Source: CBDCGS01 sp965216915 (GTDB lineage Bacteria > Pseudomonadota > Alphaproteobacteria > UBA828). Taken from it: a stretch of DNA of 64,000 bases. The DNA is taken from NCBI GenBank assembly GCA_965216915.1, contig CBDCGS010000001.1:171567-235566 (forward strand), given 5' to 3'. Below are positions 18,929 through 28,730 of this stretch, piece after piece (positions within the stretch are counted from its first letter, which is position 1; each line of letters opens with the position of its first letter). Both the position numbers and the translations under genes were made by a program. The notes under the pieces are model-generated. The model was given only the letters and a program-made list of their open reading frames with translations, searched no databases and was not told the DNA's origin.

Positions 18929-20845
18929 ATGGACAAGATCCTTCGAGCGTCTCTGGAGCGTATTAAGGCGCTCTCCTACACCCAGCTGATCGTCATCACT
19001 GTGGTGACCGCGGTGGTCGCGGCCAATGCCCTCGGTTCCATCGTTTGGTATCTGCTGTTCGGGGTGTACGGGCTCGACGTCTTGGTCCCGGTCACCATCA
19101 CCGCCCATTTGGTTGCGATCCCAATTCTCGCGTTCCTCGCCCACGTCATTCGAGAGCTCAAGCAATCCAACGACGATCTCGAGACCGCGCGGTGCCGGTT
19201 TCTCGAATTGAACGAAACCCTTGAGCAAAGGATCGATGAGAGGACGGCGGGTCTGAAACGCAGTGAGCAGCAGTTTCGCGATCTGGTCGAGCAATACCCG
19301 TCCGGCGTGTACGTGCAAGTCGATGGCCACATCGTATTCGCCAACAGCCAGGCCGCGCGGCAGGTCGGCGCAAAATCGGCGGAGGCGCTCGCCGGTCTTT
19401 TGTCTATGCACCTCTTCGATCCGCGCGACCACGAGCGCATTCGGGCACGGCACGCAAAGGCCGCGATCCAAAGCGACCCCGCGTCGTTTGAGGTGTATTG
19501 CGGCCGTCGGCTGAATGGAGATCCGTACGATCTCGAGGCAGCGTCGACCGAGATCGTGTGGGAGGGCGCACCTGCGCTGTTGGTGGTGATTCGCGACGTG
19601 ACCGAGCGGCTTGCGATGGAGCGCTCTCTCGCCGACGCTCGAGACCGCGCCGAGCAGTCGGAGCGCGCCAAGAGCCAATTCCTCGCCAACATGAGCCACG
19701 AGATTCGGACACCGATGAACGGCGTTCTCGGGATGGTGGACCTCCTCACCGATACGGAGCTGAATCCGACGCAGCAACGCTACCTCTCCGTTATCCGCGG
19801 CTCCGGAAAAACGCTCATGACCGTGATCAACGACATCCTCGACCTCTCCAAGATCGAGGCGGGCAAGCTCACGCTCGAAAGCGAGCCGCTCGATGTGCGG
19901 GGCGTGGTCAACGACGTCATCGAGCTGTTCTCGGAGATCGCGAGTGCCAAATCGGTCATGCTTTCTACCGCGCTCGCCGAGGGCCTGCCGCGCGCCGTTT
20001 GCGGCGATGTAAGCCGGCTCCGGCAGATTCTCGGGAACCTTGTCAGCAACGCGATCAAGTTCACGGCCAGCGGCGGCAGCGTGGAGCTCCGCGCGTCGTC
20101 GTCGCCGCGCGAAGACGGCAACGTTCGCCTTGTCTTCGAGATCGAGGACTCGGGCATCGGCATCGAACCCGATCGTCTCGACCGACTTTTCGAGGCCTTC
20201 GAGCAGGCGGACGGCTCGACATCGCGCCGCTATGGCGGGACTGGGCTCGGCCTGGCGATCGTCTCAGAGATCGTCGAGATGATGGGTGGCCGGGTGGCAG
20301 CGCGGAGCGAGCTGGGGCAAGGATCGGTCTTCACGATCTCGATCACGGTGCCGGTCGCGAGCGAGACCACCACCGCGGCATCCAACGCGGAGGCACCGAG
20401 CGATGCCGTGGCGCAGACACGGTTCGACGCGAAAATCCTGGTCGCCGAAGACAACCTCGTGAACCAGGAGGTCACGCGGGCCGTACTCGAGGGGCTCGGT
20501 TGCGACGTGACGATCGAAAACGATGGATCGAGAACCTTCGACGCGTGGAAGCGCGAGATGTTCGATTTGATCCTGATGGATTGTCAGATGCCCGAGATGG
20601 ATGGCTTTGACGCCGCAGCGCTCATTCGAAACGCCGAGAAGCGGAGCAACGCATCCCGTCGCACGCCGATCGTCGCGCTCACGGCTCATGTCCTCGAAGA
20701 GGACCGCGATCGCTGCCGTGAGGCGGGCATGGACGACTACCTCTCCAAGCCCTTCGACAAGTCGTCCCTGGTCACGGTTCTCAAGAGATGGCTTGGCGAG
20801 CGAAACACGAACGACCCGGAGCGTGCGTCGCAGACCGCGGCCTAG
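18929..20845 (+). CDS. Hybrid sensor histidine kinase/response regulator
   Basis: A 638-residue membrane kinase. Two hydrophobic segments (about residues 18-40 and 48-72) anchor it; a short coiled stretch leads to a PAS domain (about 115-235). The HisKA domain has His257 in NMSHEIRTPMNG. The ATPase domain has NLVSNAIKF, DSGIGI and GGTGLGL. A C-terminal receiver carries the phospho-acceptor Asp551 in LILMDCQMPEMDGF and the Lys in LSKPFD. The ATG at 18929 is chosen over an upstream TTG. No separate response regulator is adjacent, so output probably passes to an unlinked phosphotransfer protein. Confidence 0.93.
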   Translation: MDKILRASLERIKALSYTQLIVITVVTAVVAANALGSIVWYLLFGVYGLDVLVPVTITAHLVAIPILAFLAHVIRELKQSNDDLETARCRFLELNETLEQRIDERTAGLKRSEQQFRDLVEQYPSGVYVQVDGHIVFANSQAARQVGAKSAEALAGLLSMHLFDPRDHERIRARHAKAAIQSDPASFEVYCGRRLNGDPYDLEAASTEIVWEGAPALLVVIRDVTERLAMERSLADARDRAEQSERAKSQFLANMSHEIRTPMNGVLGMVDLLTDTELNPTQQRYLSVIRGSGKTLMTVINDILDLSKIEAGKLTLESEPLDVRGVVNDVIELFSEIASAKSVMLSTALAEGLPRAVCGDVSRLRQILGNLVSNAIKFTASGGSVELRASSSPREDGNVRLVFEIEDSGIGIEPDRLDRLFEAFEQADGSTSRRYGGTGLGLAIVSEIVEMMGGRVAARSELGQGSVFTISITVPVASETTTAASNAEAPSDAVAQTRFDAKILVAEDNLVNQEVTRAVLEGLGCDVTIENDGSRTFDAWKREMFDLILMDCQMPEMDGFDAAALIRNAEKRSNASRRTPIVALTAHVLEEDRDRCREAGMDDYLSKPFDKSSLVTVLKRWLGERNTNDPERASQTAA

Positions 20846-20871
20846 AACGATCGCCTACTCCCACCGCGGCC

Positions 20872-21127
20872 GGCCTGGGGCCGAGTTCGAGCGTGAAGGC
20901 CGGTATCTTGCCGGTGGCCCATTTCGCACGGTCAAAGACTTTGAGCGTCCATCTCCCCACCGGCAAACTTGCCGAGAAGGACCCGAGATCTGAGCGTCGC
21001 TCGGATCGTAGTCCGTGTTGAGATCCTCCTTATCACCGCCCTCGCTGTCGTCCGTGATCGTGTGTTGGTGACCGATGACAGGCCAACGCTCTGGCTTGAA
21101 GGCCGGCGCGTCGCTTTCGGGCATGGC
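20872..21127 (-). pseudogene. Relic of a P/Homo B-type domain
   Basis: The 388-base gap between the kinase and the next gene is not empty. On the minus strand one frame reads SEGGDKEDLNTDYDPSDA. Immediately after, in another frame, it reads DLGSFSASLPVGRWTLKV and then DRAKWATGKIPAFTLELG. Joined, these follow the end of a P/Homo B domain (the pattern D-L-x-x-F, G-x-W-T-L-x-V-x-D-x-A, then T-G-x-I and a closing strand), found beside subtilisin-like proteases and in secreted bacterial proteins. A frameshift separates the two halves and no protease part remains. The C-terminus now runs into the antisense of the kinase gene. Confidence 0.5.
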
Positions 21128-21233
21128 GCATGGGCCTCGCGAAGCAACCGTTTAACGCCGCCGCCCAACCGGTTAAGAATGGCCGCGCATCAGCGAACAT
21201 CCCGCCCCCCGCTGGCGGCACGAGGAGTCTGCC

Positions 21234-22208
21234 ATGGCCCTGCCCGATCCCGCATCCCTGTCGCACGTCGCCCTGCTCGGCACCGGCACGATCGGCGCGA
21301 GCTGGGCGACCTATTTCCTGGCGCGCGGCTTCGACGTGACGGCATGGGACCCGGCGCCCGACGGCACGGCGCTGCTCACGCGCTTCATCGACGACACCTG
21401 GCCCGTGATGGAGCGGCTCGGTCTCGCGGCGAACGCAGACCGCGCGCGCCTCACGGTCGCCTGCGACCCGCGCACCGCAGTCGAAGGCGCGGCCTTCATC
21501 CAGGAGAACGGGCCCGAGGACGCCACGATCAAGCGCGCGCTCTACCGCGAGATCGACGGCGTGTTCGCGCCCGACGCGGTGCTCGCATCGAGCTCGTCCG
21601 GCCTCCTCATGGGCGAGCTGCAAGCCGGGCTCGCCAACGCCGCGCGCTTCGTCATCGGCCATCCCTTCAACCCGCCGCATCTGGTGCCGCTCGTCGAGGT
21701 GGTGCGAGGGCGCGAGAGCGACCCCGCGGTGGTCGATTGGGCGGTCGCCTTCTATGCCGCGCACGGCAAGCACCCGATCCGGGTGAACAAGGAGGTGCCC
21801 GGCCATATCGCGAACCGGCTGCAAGCCGCCCTCCAGCGCGAAGCCTACGACCTGGTGCTGTCGGGCGTCGCGAGCCCGGAGGATGTGGACGCCGCCGTCG
21901 CCTATGGGCCGGGCCTCCGCTGGGCCTTCATGGGGCCCTATCACGGCATGCATCTCGCCGGCGGCGCGGGCGGGCTTCGCCAAGCGCTCGAGCATTTCGG
22001 CCCCTCTCTCGAGGCCTGGTGGGCGGACATGAAGACGCCGCAGCTCGACGGCCCGACGATCGACACGATCATCGAGCGCGTCGGCCCGATGATCGGCGAG
22101 CGCCCGATCCCGGCGCTGGCGGCCGAGCGCGACGACCTGCTGCTCGCGCTGCTCGAGGCGCTCGCCCGGGTGCGCGCCGAACACCATGCCAAGCAAGGGA
22201 GAGACTGA
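21234..22208 (+). CDS. 3-hydroxyacyl-CoA dehydrogenase-family protein (carnitine dehydrogenase-like)
   Basis: A 324-residue NAD-dependent dehydrogenase. The Rossmann motif is LLGTGTIGASWATYFLARG at the N-terminus, and the family motif GHPFNPPHLVPLVEVV holds the catalytic His. The C-terminal helical domain contains YGPGLRWAFMGPYHGMHLAGG. This layout is shared by L-carnitine dehydrogenase and L-gulonate dehydrogenase rather than by fatty-acid beta-oxidation enzymes. The substrate is not certain. Its stop overlaps the next start (TGATG), so it is coupled to the rhodanese gene. Confidence 0.88.
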   Translation: MALPDPASLSHVALLGTGTIGASWATYFLARGFDVTAWDPAPDGTALLTRFIDDTWPVMERLGLAANADRARLTVACDPRTAVEGAAFIQENGPEDATIKRALYREIDGVFAPDAVLASSSSGLLMGELQAGLANAARFVIGHPFNPPHLVPLVEVVRGRESDPAVVDWAVAFYAAHGKHPIRVNKEVPGHIANRLQAALQREAYDLVLSGVASPEDVDAAVAYGPGLRWAFMGPYHGMHLAGGAGGLRQALEHFGPSLEAWWADMKTPQLDGPTIDTIIERVGPMIGERPIPALAAERDDLLLALLEALARVRAEHHAKQGRD

Positions 22209-22603
22209 TGATCGTCAAGGGTGTGAAGGAACTCGTCGCCGAGGCGGAGGCGGAGGTGGAGTCGATCTCGGCGGCCGACGCGATCGCGCTGCTCGACGAT
22301 CCGGCGGTGCAGTTCGTCGATATTCGCGATATTCGCGAGCTCTGGCGCGACGGCGCGGTGCCCGGCGCCCACCATGCGCCGCGCGGCATGCTGGAGTTTT
22401 GGGTCGACCCCGAGAGCCCCTATCACCGCGAGCTCTTCGCGAGCGACAAACGCTTCATCTTCTTCTGCGCGGGCGGTCTGCGCTCGGCGCTCGCGACCCA
22501 AGCGGTGCAGCGCATGGGCCTCGCGCCGGTCGCCCACATCGCCGGGGGCTTCGCCGCCTGGACCGAGGCCGGCGGCCCGACCGAGGTCAAAGAGCGCAAG
22601 TAG
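22208..22603 (+). CDS. Rhodanese-like sulfurtransferase
   Basis: A single rhodanese domain of 131 residues. The catalytic Cys87 lies in FFCAGGLRSALAT and the domain begins with the expected VQFVDIRDIRELW. It may move sulfane sulfur between small thiols; the acceptor is unknown. The start is fixed by the one-base overlap with the dehydrogenase stop. A longer open frame that merges with antisense sequence upstream is not used. Confidence 0.92.
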   Translation: MIVKGVKELVAEAEAEVESISAADAIALLDDPAVQFVDIRDIRELWRDGAVPGAHHAPRGMLEFWVDPESPYHRELFASDKRFIFFCAGGLRSALATQAVQRMGLAPVAHIAGGFAAWTEAGGPTEVKERK

Positions 22604-22616
22604 CGCGCGCTCTCCG

Positions 22617-23591
22617 ATGACCGACGCGCGGCGCCCGCGCGCGCTGCCGCGCATGCTCGACCCGGTCACGCTGCCGCTCGCGCGCCGCTATGCCGCGCTG
22701 TCGCCGCAGCTTCGCGGCATGCTGCTGCTTCTCGTCGCGACGATCGGCTTCGCGGCCATGCACGCGGTGATCCGCCATGCCTCGAGCGCGCAACACCCCT
22801 TCGAGGTTGCCTTCTTCCGCAACTTCTTTGGGCTGATCGTGCTCTGCCCCTTCTGGCTCAGGAGCGGGCTCGCCGTGTTTCGCACCGAGCGGCTGCCGCT
22901 GCATGCAACGCGCGGCGTGCTGCACGTCTCGGCGATGCTCTGCTTTTTCTACGCCGTGCCGATCACGCCGCTCTCGACCATTGCAGCGCTGAGCTTCACG
23001 GCGCCGCTCTTCGTGACCATCGGGGCGGTCGTCTTTCTCGGCGAGGTCGTGCGCGCGCGGCGCATCACGGCGCTCCTTCTCGGCTTCATCGGCGCCATCG
23101 TGATCATCCAACCCGGCTTCGGCGCGCTCGATCTCGGTGCCCTGCTGGTGCTGTGCTCCTCGGCGATCTGGGCGAGCGCGCTGCTCATCATCAAGGCGCT
23201 CTCGCGCACGGAGTCGAGCCTCACGCTGACCGCCTATATGGGCGCGCTGCTCACGCCGCTCTCGCTCATCGCCGCGCTCCCCTTCTGGCAATGGCCGAGC
23301 CTGGTGGAGCTCGGCTGGTTCGCGCTGATGGGGGCGTTCGGCACGGTCTCGCATCTCTGCCTCGCGCAGGCCTTTCGCGAGGCCGATGCCTCGGCCGTGC
23401 TGCCGGTCGATTTCCTGCGCCTCCTCTGGGCCTCGGTGCTGGGCTATGTTTGGTTCGGCGAGGTGCCGGAGGTCCTCGTGTGGGTGGGCGGCACCATCAT
23501 CTTCTCGAGCACGCTCTATCTCGCCTACCGCGAGGCGAAGCTCGCCCGCGCCGTGGTGCGCGAGCCGGGCGGCCCGCACACGCCGAGCTGA
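22617..23591 (+). CDS. EamA/DMT-family transporter
   Basis: A 324-residue inner-membrane exporter of the drug/metabolite family, with about ten hydrophobic helices in two EamA repeats (roughly residues 34-165 and 175-305). Typical segments are EVAFFRNFFGLIVLCPFW in the first repeat and SAVLPVDFLRLLWASVLGYV in the second. The substrate cannot be inferred. It starts 13 bases after the rhodanese stop and is probably in the same transcript. The first 30 residues are hydrophilic. Confidence 0.92.
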   Translation: MTDARRPRALPRMLDPVTLPLARRYAALSPQLRGMLLLLVATIGFAAMHAVIRHASSAQHPFEVAFFRNFFGLIVLCPFWLRSGLAVFRTERLPLHATRGVLHVSAMLCFFYAVPITPLSTIAALSFTAPLFVTIGAVVFLGEVVRARRITALLLGFIGAIVIIQPGFGALDLGALLVLCSSAIWASALLIIKALSRTESSLTLTAYMGALLTPLSLIAALPFWQWPSLVELGWFALMGAFGTVSHLCLAQAFREADASAVLPVDFLRLLWASVLGYVWFGEVPEVLVWVGGTIIFSSTLYLAYREAKLARAVVREPGGPHTPS

Positions 23592-23611
23592 CGGTCACAC
23601 CCGCAACACCC

Positions 23612-23833
23612 TCATCCGCGCCAGAACGGCTTTTTCGCCTCGCGCTCGGCGTCGGCGCGGCGCACACCGATGTCCTTGAGCGCGCGTTCGTCGAGAGCAC
23701 GCAGCTCGTGCCGCTGATGCACGCGCTCCGACCAGCGAACGAGCGCCGTGCCGAGTGCAGTGAACGCCCCGGCCCACCGATGAAGGCCGGCAAGCAGCCC
23801 GTGGTATTGGTCTGGCCCTGCAATGTCGGTCAT
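23612..23833 (-). CDS. DUF1127 domain-containing small protein
   Basis: A 73-residue protein ending in a DUF1127 (YjiS-like) domain: RHELRALDERALKDIGVRRAD, followed by a basic tail. In alphaproteobacteria members of this family affect phosphate and carbon metabolism and RNA turnover. The ATG at 23833 is chosen because the longer frame upstream is poor coding sequence. It is divergent from the PLP enzyme and convergent with the EamA gene. Confidence 0.85.
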   Translation of the reverse strand: MTDIAGPDQYHGLLAGLHRWAGAFTALGTALVRWSERVHQRHELRALDERALKDIGVRRADAEREAKKPFWRG

Positions 23834-23984
23834 GGCGGCCTCGCGCATGTCGTTTGATCCGAGCCCATCCTGCGAAAGAGGCACCACCACGGGCCACCCG
23901 CTTCTTGCGCAATGGCAGCATGGCCGCACCCGCCGCGTGGCCCTATGCTGTCCACCGCACGCCCAGACCGGGAGACCGCATGCC

Positions 23985-25136
23985 ATGACCGAGAAGCCGA
24001 AAAGCATCGCCACCAAGCTCGTCCACGCCGGCGAGCCGAGCCCGCGCATCGACGGCGCGGTGCGCATGCCGATCTTCCAGACCGCGATGTACGAGTATGG
24101 CGGCGACGACCCGCGCGGCGCGCGCTACATCCGCTACAACAACACGCCGAACCAGGATGTGCTTGGCGCCAAGCTCGCCGCGCTCGAGGGCGCCGAGGCC
24201 GGCCTCGTCACCGGCAGCGGCATGGCGGCGATTTCAGGCACCGTGCTCAGTGTGCTCAGCGCGGGCGACCACATGCTCGCGCTCGATCAACTCTACGGCG
24301 GCTCGCACAGCTTCTTCGGCAGCATGCTGCCGCGCTTCGGCATGAGCCACACGCCGATCGACGGCGACGCGCCCGAGACCTGGGCCCAGCAGCTGCGCGA
24401 CACCACGCGCGCGGTCTATGTCGAGACCATCACCAATCCCCTGATGCGCGTGCCCGACCACGAGGCGCTGATTGCCTTCTGCCGCGAGCGCGGGCTGATC
24501 TCGATCATCGACAACACCTTCGCCTCGCCGGTCAACTTCCGCCCGCTCGAGATGGGCTACGACATCTCGGTGCACAGCTGCACGAAATACATCAACGGCC
24601 ATTCGGACGTCGTGGCGGGTGCCCTGATCGGCCCGCAGGCGCGCATCGATGCGGTGCGCGAGGTGCTCTATGGCCTCGGCGGGGCGCTCGACCCGCACGC
24701 GGCGTTCCTCGTGCACCGCGGCGTCACCACGCTCGGCGTGCGCATGCGCCAGCACAATGAGAACGGCCTTGCGCTTGCCCAATTCCTCAGCCAGCACCCG
24801 AAGATCGCGCACGTGCACTATCCGGGGCTCTCCGACCATCCCGATCACGCCCGCGCGGCCGATCTGCTCGACGGCTATGGCGGGATGCTGGCCTTCGAGG
24901 TCGATGGCGGGCTGGATGCAGCCGAGCGCTTCATCGCGGCGCTCACCATCCCGGTCGTCGCGCCGAGCCTCGGCGGCCCGGAAACGCTGGTCACCCGCCC
25001 GGCAATCACCTCGCATGTCGACCTCAGCGAGGCCGAGCGCGCCGCGATCGGCATCAGCGACGGGCTGATCCGCTGCTCGGTCGGCATCGAGGACGCCGAC
25101 GAGCTGATCGCGGATTTCGCCCAAGCGCTCGGCTAG
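23985..25136 (+). CDS. Trans-sulfuration PLP enzyme (cystathionine beta-lyase/gamma-lyase family)
   Basis: A 383-residue PLP enzyme, the second of this family in the window. The lysine motif is SCTKYINGHSDVVAGAL; RYNNTPNQDVL and VDGGLDAAERF are placed as in cystathionine beta-lyases. The start ATG follows GGGAG at about 11 bases; the longer upstream frame overlaps the divergent DUF1127 promoter. Its sequence differs markedly from the 4921-6120 enzyme, so this is not a recent duplication. Whether it makes homocysteine, cysteine or a thiol elimination product is undetermined. Confidence 0.9.
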   Translation: MTEKPKSIATKLVHAGEPSPRIDGAVRMPIFQTAMYEYGGDDPRGARYIRYNNTPNQDVLGAKLAALEGAEAGLVTGSGMAAISGTVLSVLSAGDHMLALDQLYGGSHSFFGSMLPRFGMSHTPIDGDAPETWAQQLRDTTRAVYVETITNPLMRVPDHEALIAFCRERGLISIIDNTFASPVNFRPLEMGYDISVHSCTKYINGHSDVVAGALIGPQARIDAVREVLYGLGGALDPHAAFLVHRGVTTLGVRMRQHNENGLALAQFLSQHPKIAHVHYPGLSDHPDHARAADLLDGYGGMLAFEVDGGLDAAERFIAALTIPVVAPSLGGPETLVTRPAITSHVDLSEAERAAIGISDGLIRCSVGIEDADELIADFAQALG

Positions 25137-25151
25137 GGTTCCGCATCGCCC

Positions 25152-27782
25152 GTGCCTCGCGCCAAACCCGGCACGCGCAGGTCCGCCACCCGCAAGTCCG
25201 CGCCGCGCAAACGGTCGGCGAAAGCGGCCAGCGAAGACTCGCTCTCCGCCTATCGCGCCAAGCGCGATTTCGCGCGCACGCCCGAGCCTGACGGGGCGGC
25301 GGCCGCCGCACCCGGCAATGACCTCCGCTTCGTCATCCAAAAGCACGCCGCGACGCGCCTCCACTACGATCTTCGGCTCGAGCTCGACGGAGTGTTCAAG
25401 AGCTGGGCGGTGACCAAGGGGCCGAGCCTCGATCCCGCCGAGCGCCGCCTCGCCATGCGCACGGAGGATCACCCGCTCGACTATGGTGATTTCGAGGGCC
25501 TGATCCCGAAGGGCGAATATGGCGGCGGCGCGGTGATCGTGTGGGACCGCGGCACCTGGGTGCCGATGGCCGATCCCCATGAGAGCCTCGCGAAGGGCGT
25601 GCTGAAGTTTCGCCTCTCGGGTGAAAAGCTCGGCGGCGGCTGGAGCGTGGTCAAGCTGAAGAAGCGTTCGGCCGATGACCAGGGTTGGCTGCTCGTCAAG
25701 GAGCGCGATGTCTTCGCCGCAAGCGATGAAGACGTGCTCGAGACCGCGCCCGACAGCGTGCTCTCCGGCCGCTCGGTGGCGGCCGTACAGGCGAGCGGCG
25801 ATGCCAAGGACCGCGCGCGCCACGCCTTGCCGAAAGCGGCGCAACTAACGGGCGCGCGGCGCGCCACGCTTGCGGCCGCCCCACCCCGCCCGCAGCTCGC
25901 GAGCGCCGCGCAGGCGCCGCCCTCGGGCCCCGGCTGGCTGCACGAGATCAAGTATGACGGCTACCGCACGCTCTGCCGCATCGAGGCCGGCACCGCGCGG
26001 CTCTTCACGCGCAACGGCCTCGACTGGACGAAGCGCTATGGTCCGCTCGCGAAGCAACTCGCCATGCTGCCGTGCAAGCAAGCCATCATCGACGGGGAGG
26101 TCGCGGTCACCACAGCGGACGGGCGCACGAGCTTCGCCGCGCTCCAGGACGTCCTGGAGGCGGGCCCGGCCGATCGGCTCGTGTTTTTCGCCTTCGACCT
26201 TCTCCATCTCGACGGCCACGACCTCTCGAAGGTCATCCTCATCGAGCGCAAGGCGGCGCTTGCCGGCCTCCTCGCCCACGCGCCGGCCGAGACCGAAAAT
26301 CTCGTCTATAGCGATCACGTGATCGGCCGCGGCGCCGACTTTCTGGCGCACGCGCTGCAGATGGAGCTCGAGGGCATTGTCTCGAAAAAGATCGACGCGC
26401 CCTACGAGCACGGCCGCTCGGCGCGCTGGCTGAAGATCAAGGCGAGCACCACGGAGACCGTCACGATCGTCGGCTACACCGAAAGCGAGGCCGCCGGCGG
26501 CCTCGCGGCGCTGCTCGTCGCCGAGCCGCGCAATGGCACGCTCGCCTATGCCGGCAAGGTGGGCACCGGGTTCACGGCCGAGGGCGCGCGCCGCCTCGTC
26601 GCCAAGCTCAAGCGCCTCAAGCGCAAGACGCCGCCCCTCGCCGTGCCGCCTGATGCGCTGAAAGGCCCCCGTCCCGCCCGCGTGACCTGGGTCACCCCGC
26701 GCCTTCGTGCGGAGGTCACCTACCGCGGGCGCGGCAGCAGCGGCATGCTGCGCGCAGCTGCGTTCAAGGGCCTTACCGACGATGTGGCCCCGCCGGAGCA
26801 CGCAACGATGCCGCGGGCGGCGGCGGACCCGCCCGCGCCCGCACCCGCGTCGCAGAAGCCGAAGCGCCCCACGCGCGCGATCTCCGACGCCGACCTCGCG
26901 ACGATCTGGATCACCAACCCGGACCGGCGCATGTTCGGCCGCGACGGACCGACCAAGCTCGACCTCGCGCTCTATTACGCGCGGGTCGCCGATTGGATCC
27001 TGCCGCATATCGCCGACCGGCCGGTGACGCTCGTGCGCTGCCCGACCGGCGAGGCGAAGGATTGCTTCTATCAGCGCCACCTCTCGGCCGGCATGCCGGA
27101 AAGCGTGTCGCCCATCCAGCTCCGCGAGGAGGGCGAGGCCAAGCGCGCCGACTATCTCTACATCCGCGACGCCAAGGGCCTGCTCGGCCTCGCGCAGTTC
27201 GGCGTGATCGAGTTTCACCCCTGGGGCTGCCGGGTCGACAAGCCCGAGCGGCCCGACCGTCTCGTGTTCGACCTCGACCCCGACGAGCGGCTCGCCTGGC
27301 CGGCGGTCACCGATGCCGCGCGCGCGCTGCGCAACGCGCTCCAGGCCGCCGGGTTCACGGCCTACGTCAAGACCACCGGCGGCAAGGGCTTGCACGTGGT
27401 GGTGCCGGTCAGGCGCACCACGCGCTGGCGCACCCTCAAGAGCTTCGCGCGCGGCTTCGTCCAGGCCATCGCAGCGGACGCGCCCACCCGCTACACGACC
27501 AACCCGAAAAAGGCCGAGCGGCGTGGGCGCATCTATCTCGACTATCTGCGTAATACGCGCGGCGCGACGGCGATCGCGCCCTATGCGCTGAGAGCGCGGA
27601 CGGGCGTGCCGGTGGCGTTGCCGCTTGCCTGGGAGGCGCTCGACGATGTCGCGCCGGCGGCGCTCACGGTCGCCACGGTGCCGGCGTTGCTCGCCGACGC
27701 CGACGACCCCTGGTGGAACATAGATGAAACAGCGCGGCCGATTACACGCGACGTGCTGAAGAAATTTGGTGTTAACAAATAA
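25152..27782 (+). CDS. ligD: DNA ligase D (phosphoesterase-ligase-polymerase)
   Basis: An 876-residue multifunctional enzyme of bacterial non-homologous end joining. Domain order is 3'-phosphoesterase (residues about 40-200; HAATRLHYDLRLELDG and HPLDYGDFEG), ATP-dependent ligase (about 245-560; adenylated Lys267 in EIKYDGYR) and primase-polymerase (about 585-870; CPTGEAKDCFYQRH and the catalytic FDLDPD). The start is GTG, preceded by a basic Ser/Arg/Lys tail. It is followed by ku at 63 bases, the usual partner that recruits it to broken ends. Confidence 0.97.
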   Translation: MPRAKPGTRRSATRKSAPRKRSAKAASEDSLSAYRAKRDFARTPEPDGAAAAAPGNDLRFVIQKHAATRLHYDLRLELDGVFKSWAVTKGPSLDPAERRLAMRTEDHPLDYGDFEGLIPKGEYGGGAVIVWDRGTWVPMADPHESLAKGVLKFRLSGEKLGGGWSVVKLKKRSADDQGWLLVKERDVFAASDEDVLETAPDSVLSGRSVAAVQASGDAKDRARHALPKAAQLTGARRATLAAAPPRPQLASAAQAPPSGPGWLHEIKYDGYRTLCRIEAGTARLFTRNGLDWTKRYGPLAKQLAMLPCKQAIIDGEVAVTTADGRTSFAALQDVLEAGPADRLVFFAFDLLHLDGHDLSKVILIERKAALAGLLAHAPAETENLVYSDHVIGRGADFLAHALQMELEGIVSKKIDAPYEHGRSARWLKIKASTTETVTIVGYTESEAAGGLAALLVAEPRNGTLAYAGKVGTGFTAEGARRLVAKLKRLKRKTPPLAVPPDALKGPRPARVTWVTPRLRAEVTYRGRGSSGMLRAAAFKGLTDDVAPPEHATMPRAAADPPAPAPASQKPKRPTRAISDADLATIWITNPDRRMFGRDGPTKLDLALYYARVADWILPHIADRPVTLVRCPTGEAKDCFYQRHLSAGMPESVSPIQLREEGEAKRADYLYIRDAKGLLGLAQFGVIEFHPWGCRVDKPERPDRLVFDLDPDERLAWPAVTDAARALRNALQAAGFTAYVKTTGGKGLHVVVPVRRTTRWRTLKSFARGFVQAIAADAPTRYTTNPKKAERRGRIYLDYLRNTRGATAIAPYALRARTGVPVALPLAWEALDDVAPAALTVATVPALLADADDPWWNIDETARPITRDVLKKFGVNK

Positions 27783-27845
27783 CCAAACCTCGGTGATAGT
27801 CTCGCGCCGATAGTTGAGGCCGATTCGTTTTCGGAGGTTTCACCG

Positions 27846-28703
27846 ATGGCACCGCGCGCAAGCTGGAAAGGGCACCTCAAGCTCTCGCTCGTTTCTTGTC
27901 CCGTGCGCCTTTACACGGCGACCAGCAAGTCCGACCAGATCTCGTTTCATCTGCTCCACAAGGACACCAAGAACCGGATCCAGATGAAGCCGCACGACCC
28001 CGAGCTCGGCGTGATCGAGCGGGCGGATCTCGTGAAGGGCTACGAGTTCGAGAAGGACCAGTATGTGGTCGTCGAGAAGGAGGAGCTCGAGGAGATCCAG
28101 ATCGCGTCATCGAAGACGATCGAGATCGAGAGCTTCGTCGACGCGAGCGAGATCGACCCGCGCTATCTCGACACGCCCTACTACGTCGCGCCCGATGGGC
28201 CGGTGGCGGAGGAGACCTTCCGCGTGCTCCATCACGCCATGGCGACGCGCAACAAGGCGGCGCTCGCCCGCGTGGTGCTGTCGAGCCGCGAGCGGTTGCT
28301 CGTGGTCACCGTGCTCGACAAGGGCCTCGCGGCGACGACGCTGCGCACCGCACGCGAGGTGCGCGATCACGGCGCCTATTTCGACGACATCGGCGACGCC
28401 CCGATCGACGAGGAGATGCTCGGCCTCGCCGAGATGATCATCGATCAGCATTCCGGCAGCTTCGACGCCTCGACCTTCGAGGATCGCTACCAGCTTGCGC
28501 TGCTCGACCTCGTGAAGGCCAAGATCAAGGGCAGCAAGCCGGTGATCGCGAAATCGCCGGAGCGCGGCAAGGTGATCAACCTGATGGACGCGCTGAAGAA
28601 GAGCCTCGAGGAGGGCGAGCGCAAGAAGCCGCCCGCCAAGAGCAAGAGCAAGCGCCGCACCGCGACGCGCAAGACCGCGTCGAAGCGCAAGGCGGCGAGC
28701 TAG
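27846..28703 (+). CDS. ku: Ku DNA-end-binding protein
   Basis: A 285-residue bacterial Ku homodimer subunit. It opens with the family N-terminus (SWKGHLKLSLVSCPVRLYTA), has the core FHLLHKDTKNRI, and ends in a Lys/Arg/Ala-rich tail that in other Ku proteins helps DNA binding. A good ribosome site (GGAGG) lies seven bases before the ATG. Together with ligD it forms the two-component NHEJ system that rejoins double-strand breaks. The lysine-rich tail from about residue 255 is low complexity. Confidence 0.96.
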   Translation: MAPRASWKGHLKLSLVSCPVRLYTATSKSDQISFHLLHKDTKNRIQMKPHDPELGVIERADLVKGYEFEKDQYVVVEKEELEEIQIASSKTIEIESFVDASEIDPRYLDTPYYVAPDGPVAEETFRVLHHAMATRNKAALARVVLSSRERLLVVTVLDKGLAATTLRTAREVRDHGAYFDDIGDAPIDEEMLGLAEMIIDQHSGSFDASTFEDRYQLALLDLVKAKIKGSKPVIAKSPERGKVINLMDALKKSLEEGERKKPPAKSKSKRRTATRKTASKRKAAS

Positions 28704-28730
28704 CCGGACGGAGGCCGGAGGAGGGCCGCG

